This document shows, in pieces, positions 62,978 through 64,000 of a stretch of DNA of 64,000 nt. The DNA is from Anaerococcus octavius. Its GTDB lineage: Bacteria > Bacillota > Clostridia > Tissierellales > Peptoniphilaceae. The position numbers and the translations under genes were made by a program. The first letter of the stretch is position 1, and every line of letters starts with the position of its first letter. The notes under the pieces are model-generated. The model searched no databases. It was not told the origin of the DNA and saw only the letters and a program-made list of their open reading frames with translations. The stretch covers positions 1,364,001-1,428,000 of the forward strand of contig NZ_UFTA01000002.1 in NCBI RefSeq assembly GCF_900445265.1, given 5' to 3'.

Positions 62978-63173
62978 CAGACTGATGACAAAGTAGAAAA
63001 CTCCAAAAATAAGCGATTCATACGAAAGAAATTGCCATAAATTCAAATTGAAGAAATCTGATGAAAATCGCACTGTTTGAGCGTTAGCGAGTTTGCGATT
63101 TTAAGATTTCAAGATTATGAATTTATCAATTTCTGTAGTCCGATGAGCGTTTTTGGAGTTTGTCTACACTCTC
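62978..63173. repeat. Long imperfect hairpin element (MITE-like) between two 19-bp repeats
   Basis: The 196-bp segment folds into one 165-nt hairpin. Perfect stems nest: AAACTCCAAAAA (62998-63009 with 63150-63161), AGAAATTG (63027-63034 with 63127-63134), ATAAATTCA (63037-63045 with 63118-63126), GAAATCT (63053-63059 with 63104-63110), AAAATCGCA (63064-63072 with 63094-63102). The loop holds GAGCGTTAGCGAG. There is no coding sequence. I take it for a non-autonomous mobile repeat; a structured RNA is the alternative. Confidence 0.6.
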
Positions 63174-63192
63174 AGCACGCATAAAGCGTGCA
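63174..63192 (-). repeat. Copy B of the 19-bp palindromic repeat
   Basis: Identical to 62959-62977 and 13 nt after the RraA-like stop codon. The pair flanks the hairpin element, as if the element had entered the terminator and duplicated it. Confidence 0.7.
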
Positions 63193-63205
63193 TATAGGTT
63201 ATTGA

Positions 63206-63886
63206 TTATTCGATTGTTTCAGCACCAAGTTTTGCTAGAGTTTCGTCAACCCATGGTCTCTCATATGTGCCTTCGTTTTTCATTGTTTCAATGATTTTTG
63301 TTTCTTTTTCATTAATAGCTCTTGCTTTTTCTGCAAGCTCTTCTGCTTCTTCTGGTTTAATTACTACAATACCATCTTTGTCTCCAGCAATGATGTCTCC
63401 AGGTCTTACAACTTGACCCCCAAATGAGATTGTTGTACCGATTTCACCAGGACCATTTTTGTATGGACCATTTGGCACTACACCATTTGAGTATACTGAC
63501 ATATCATCATAAGAAGCTATATCATCGATATCTCTTATTGGACCATCTGTGATGATTCCAGCAATACCTCTTTGTCTGCAGTAGCTAGCCATTAGTTCTC
63601 CAAAGATTGCACGGTCCTTGCTTCCCATAGAGTCTATTACTATAACATCTCCTGGTTTAGCTAAATCTAGAGCTTTGTGGAAGTATAGGTTGTCTCCTTG
63701 AGCTACCTTTACTGTAAATGCAGGTCCTAATAACTGAACATCGTTTACAGGTCTGATGTTTTGGTCTACAGCTGACATTCTACCTAGAGCATCGTCTATA
63801 TTTGCTACTGGTAAGTCTCTAAATAGTTCTACTAATTTTTCGTCTGGTCTGTCAAATTTTAAGTTAATTACGCTACCTGTTCTCAT
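63206..63886 (-). CDS. RraA-family protein (HMG/CHA aldolase-like)
   Basis: A 226-residue RraA/dimethylmenaquinone-methyltransferase-like protein. DAMGxx-type region VIDSMGSKDRAIFGELMASYC contains the catalytic-site GEL, and GIITDGPIRDID carries the Arg-Asp pair needed for the metal-dependent aldolase activity; the spacing fits active aldolases, though RraA itself inhibits RNase E and has lost activity. In this context a 4-hydroxy-4-methyl-2-oxoglutarate aldolase or oxaloacetate decarboxylase is likely. AAGGATG precedes the ATG; it follows the upstream gene by 10 nt. Confidence 0.88.
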   Translation of the reverse strand: MRTGSVINLKFDRPDEKLVELFRDLPVANIDDALGRMSAVDQNIRPVNDVQLLGPAFTVKVAQGDNLYFHKALDLAKPGDVIVIDSMGSKDRAIFGELMASYCRQRGIAGIITDGPIRDIDDIASYDDMSVYSNGVVPNGPYKNGPGEIGTTISFGGQVVRPGDIIAGDKDGIVVIKPEEAEELAEKARAINEKETKIIETMKNEGTYERPWVDETLAKLGAETIE

Positions 63887-63896
63887 TTAATCATCC

Positions 63897-64000
63897 TTAT
63901 ACCACTACGTGGTGGTTATCTTCGCCGTTTTTCTTTCTTACAATTTCATCAATAGCTCCAGTACCCATTCTTATCAAAGAATCTACTGTATTTGCACCAT
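63897..64000 (-). CDS. C-terminal end of an unidentified gene, cut by the window edge
   Basis: Frame open from the right edge to a TAA at 63899-63897: 33 residues, GANTVDSLIRMGTGAIDEIVRKK at its start and ending NHHVVV. I do not recognise it. It lies 10 nt before the RraA-like gene and shares its strand, so it is probably a partner enzyme. Confidence 0.65.
   Translation of the reverse strand, partial: GANTVDSLIRMGTGAIDEIVRKKNGEDNHHVVV

Overview
The window is AT-rich DNA from a low-GC Gram-positive anaerobe. Gene content and order point to Bacillota, and the anaerobe-type hybrid cluster protein, pyrophosphate-type phosphofructokinase and several families common in Peptoniphilaceae suggest an Anaerococcus/Peptoniphilus-like organism; the genus is an inference. 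No tRNA, rRNA, CRISPR array or prophage was seen.

Layout. 1-3.3 kb: the end of a lantibiotic-immunity-type ABC transporter followed by its two-component system. 3.25-5.06 kb: an intact IS1182-type insertion sequence that has landed on the last codons of the sensor kinase gene. 5.06-9.9 kb: an isochorismatase-like hydrolase and a TroABCD-R-like Mn/Zn transport operon with a near-perfect DtxR-type operator. 10-13.6 kb: radical SAM protein, alanine symporter and alanine dehydrogenase. 13.9-16.6 kb: HAD phosphatase and a second bacitracin/lantibiotic-type ABC exporter. 16.7-20.5 kb: unknown coiled-coil protein, DUF3783 protein, a cation/proton antiporter behind a fluoride riboswitch with terminator, and a YjiH-type membrane protein. 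20.7-24.5 kb: compact operon of PAS-PP2C phosphatase, deoC, alpha-amylase and RNase H. 24.7-28.9 kb: murR-mupG-murQ-murP, a complete MurNAc-6-phosphate salvage operon. 29-44.1 kb: HAD protein, then the S10-spc-alpha ribosomal superoperon (rpsJ to rplQ, with secY, adk, infA, rpmJ, rpoA). 44.5-49.4 kb: Bce-type peptide-sensing module with an extra DUF2599 lipoprotein. 49.5-57 kb: twin CmpB-family membrane proteins, lipoprotein, polyphosphate phosphotransferase, Crp/Fnr regulator, cysteine desulfidase and hcp. 57.2-60.8 kb: PTS EIIA, HAD, alpha/beta hydrolase, PPi-PFK. 60.8-64 kb: DMT exporter, split chromate transporter, a 165-nt hairpin element flanked by 19-bp repeats, RraA-like protein and an incomplete gene.

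How the genes fit together. Cell-wall amino sugar salvage is nearly complete: MurP imports MurNAc but lacks its own EIIA, and the free-standing EIIA at 57.2 kb could supply phosphate. Three separate antimicrobial-peptide-type ABC systems occur. The most interesting non-coding signals are the fluoride riboswitch, a pseudoknot-capable leader before infA followed by a 14-bp hairpin after it, the Crp-type palindrome centred at -41.5 before hcp, the TroR-type operator, the palindrome at the murR start site, and the long hairpin element near 63 kb.
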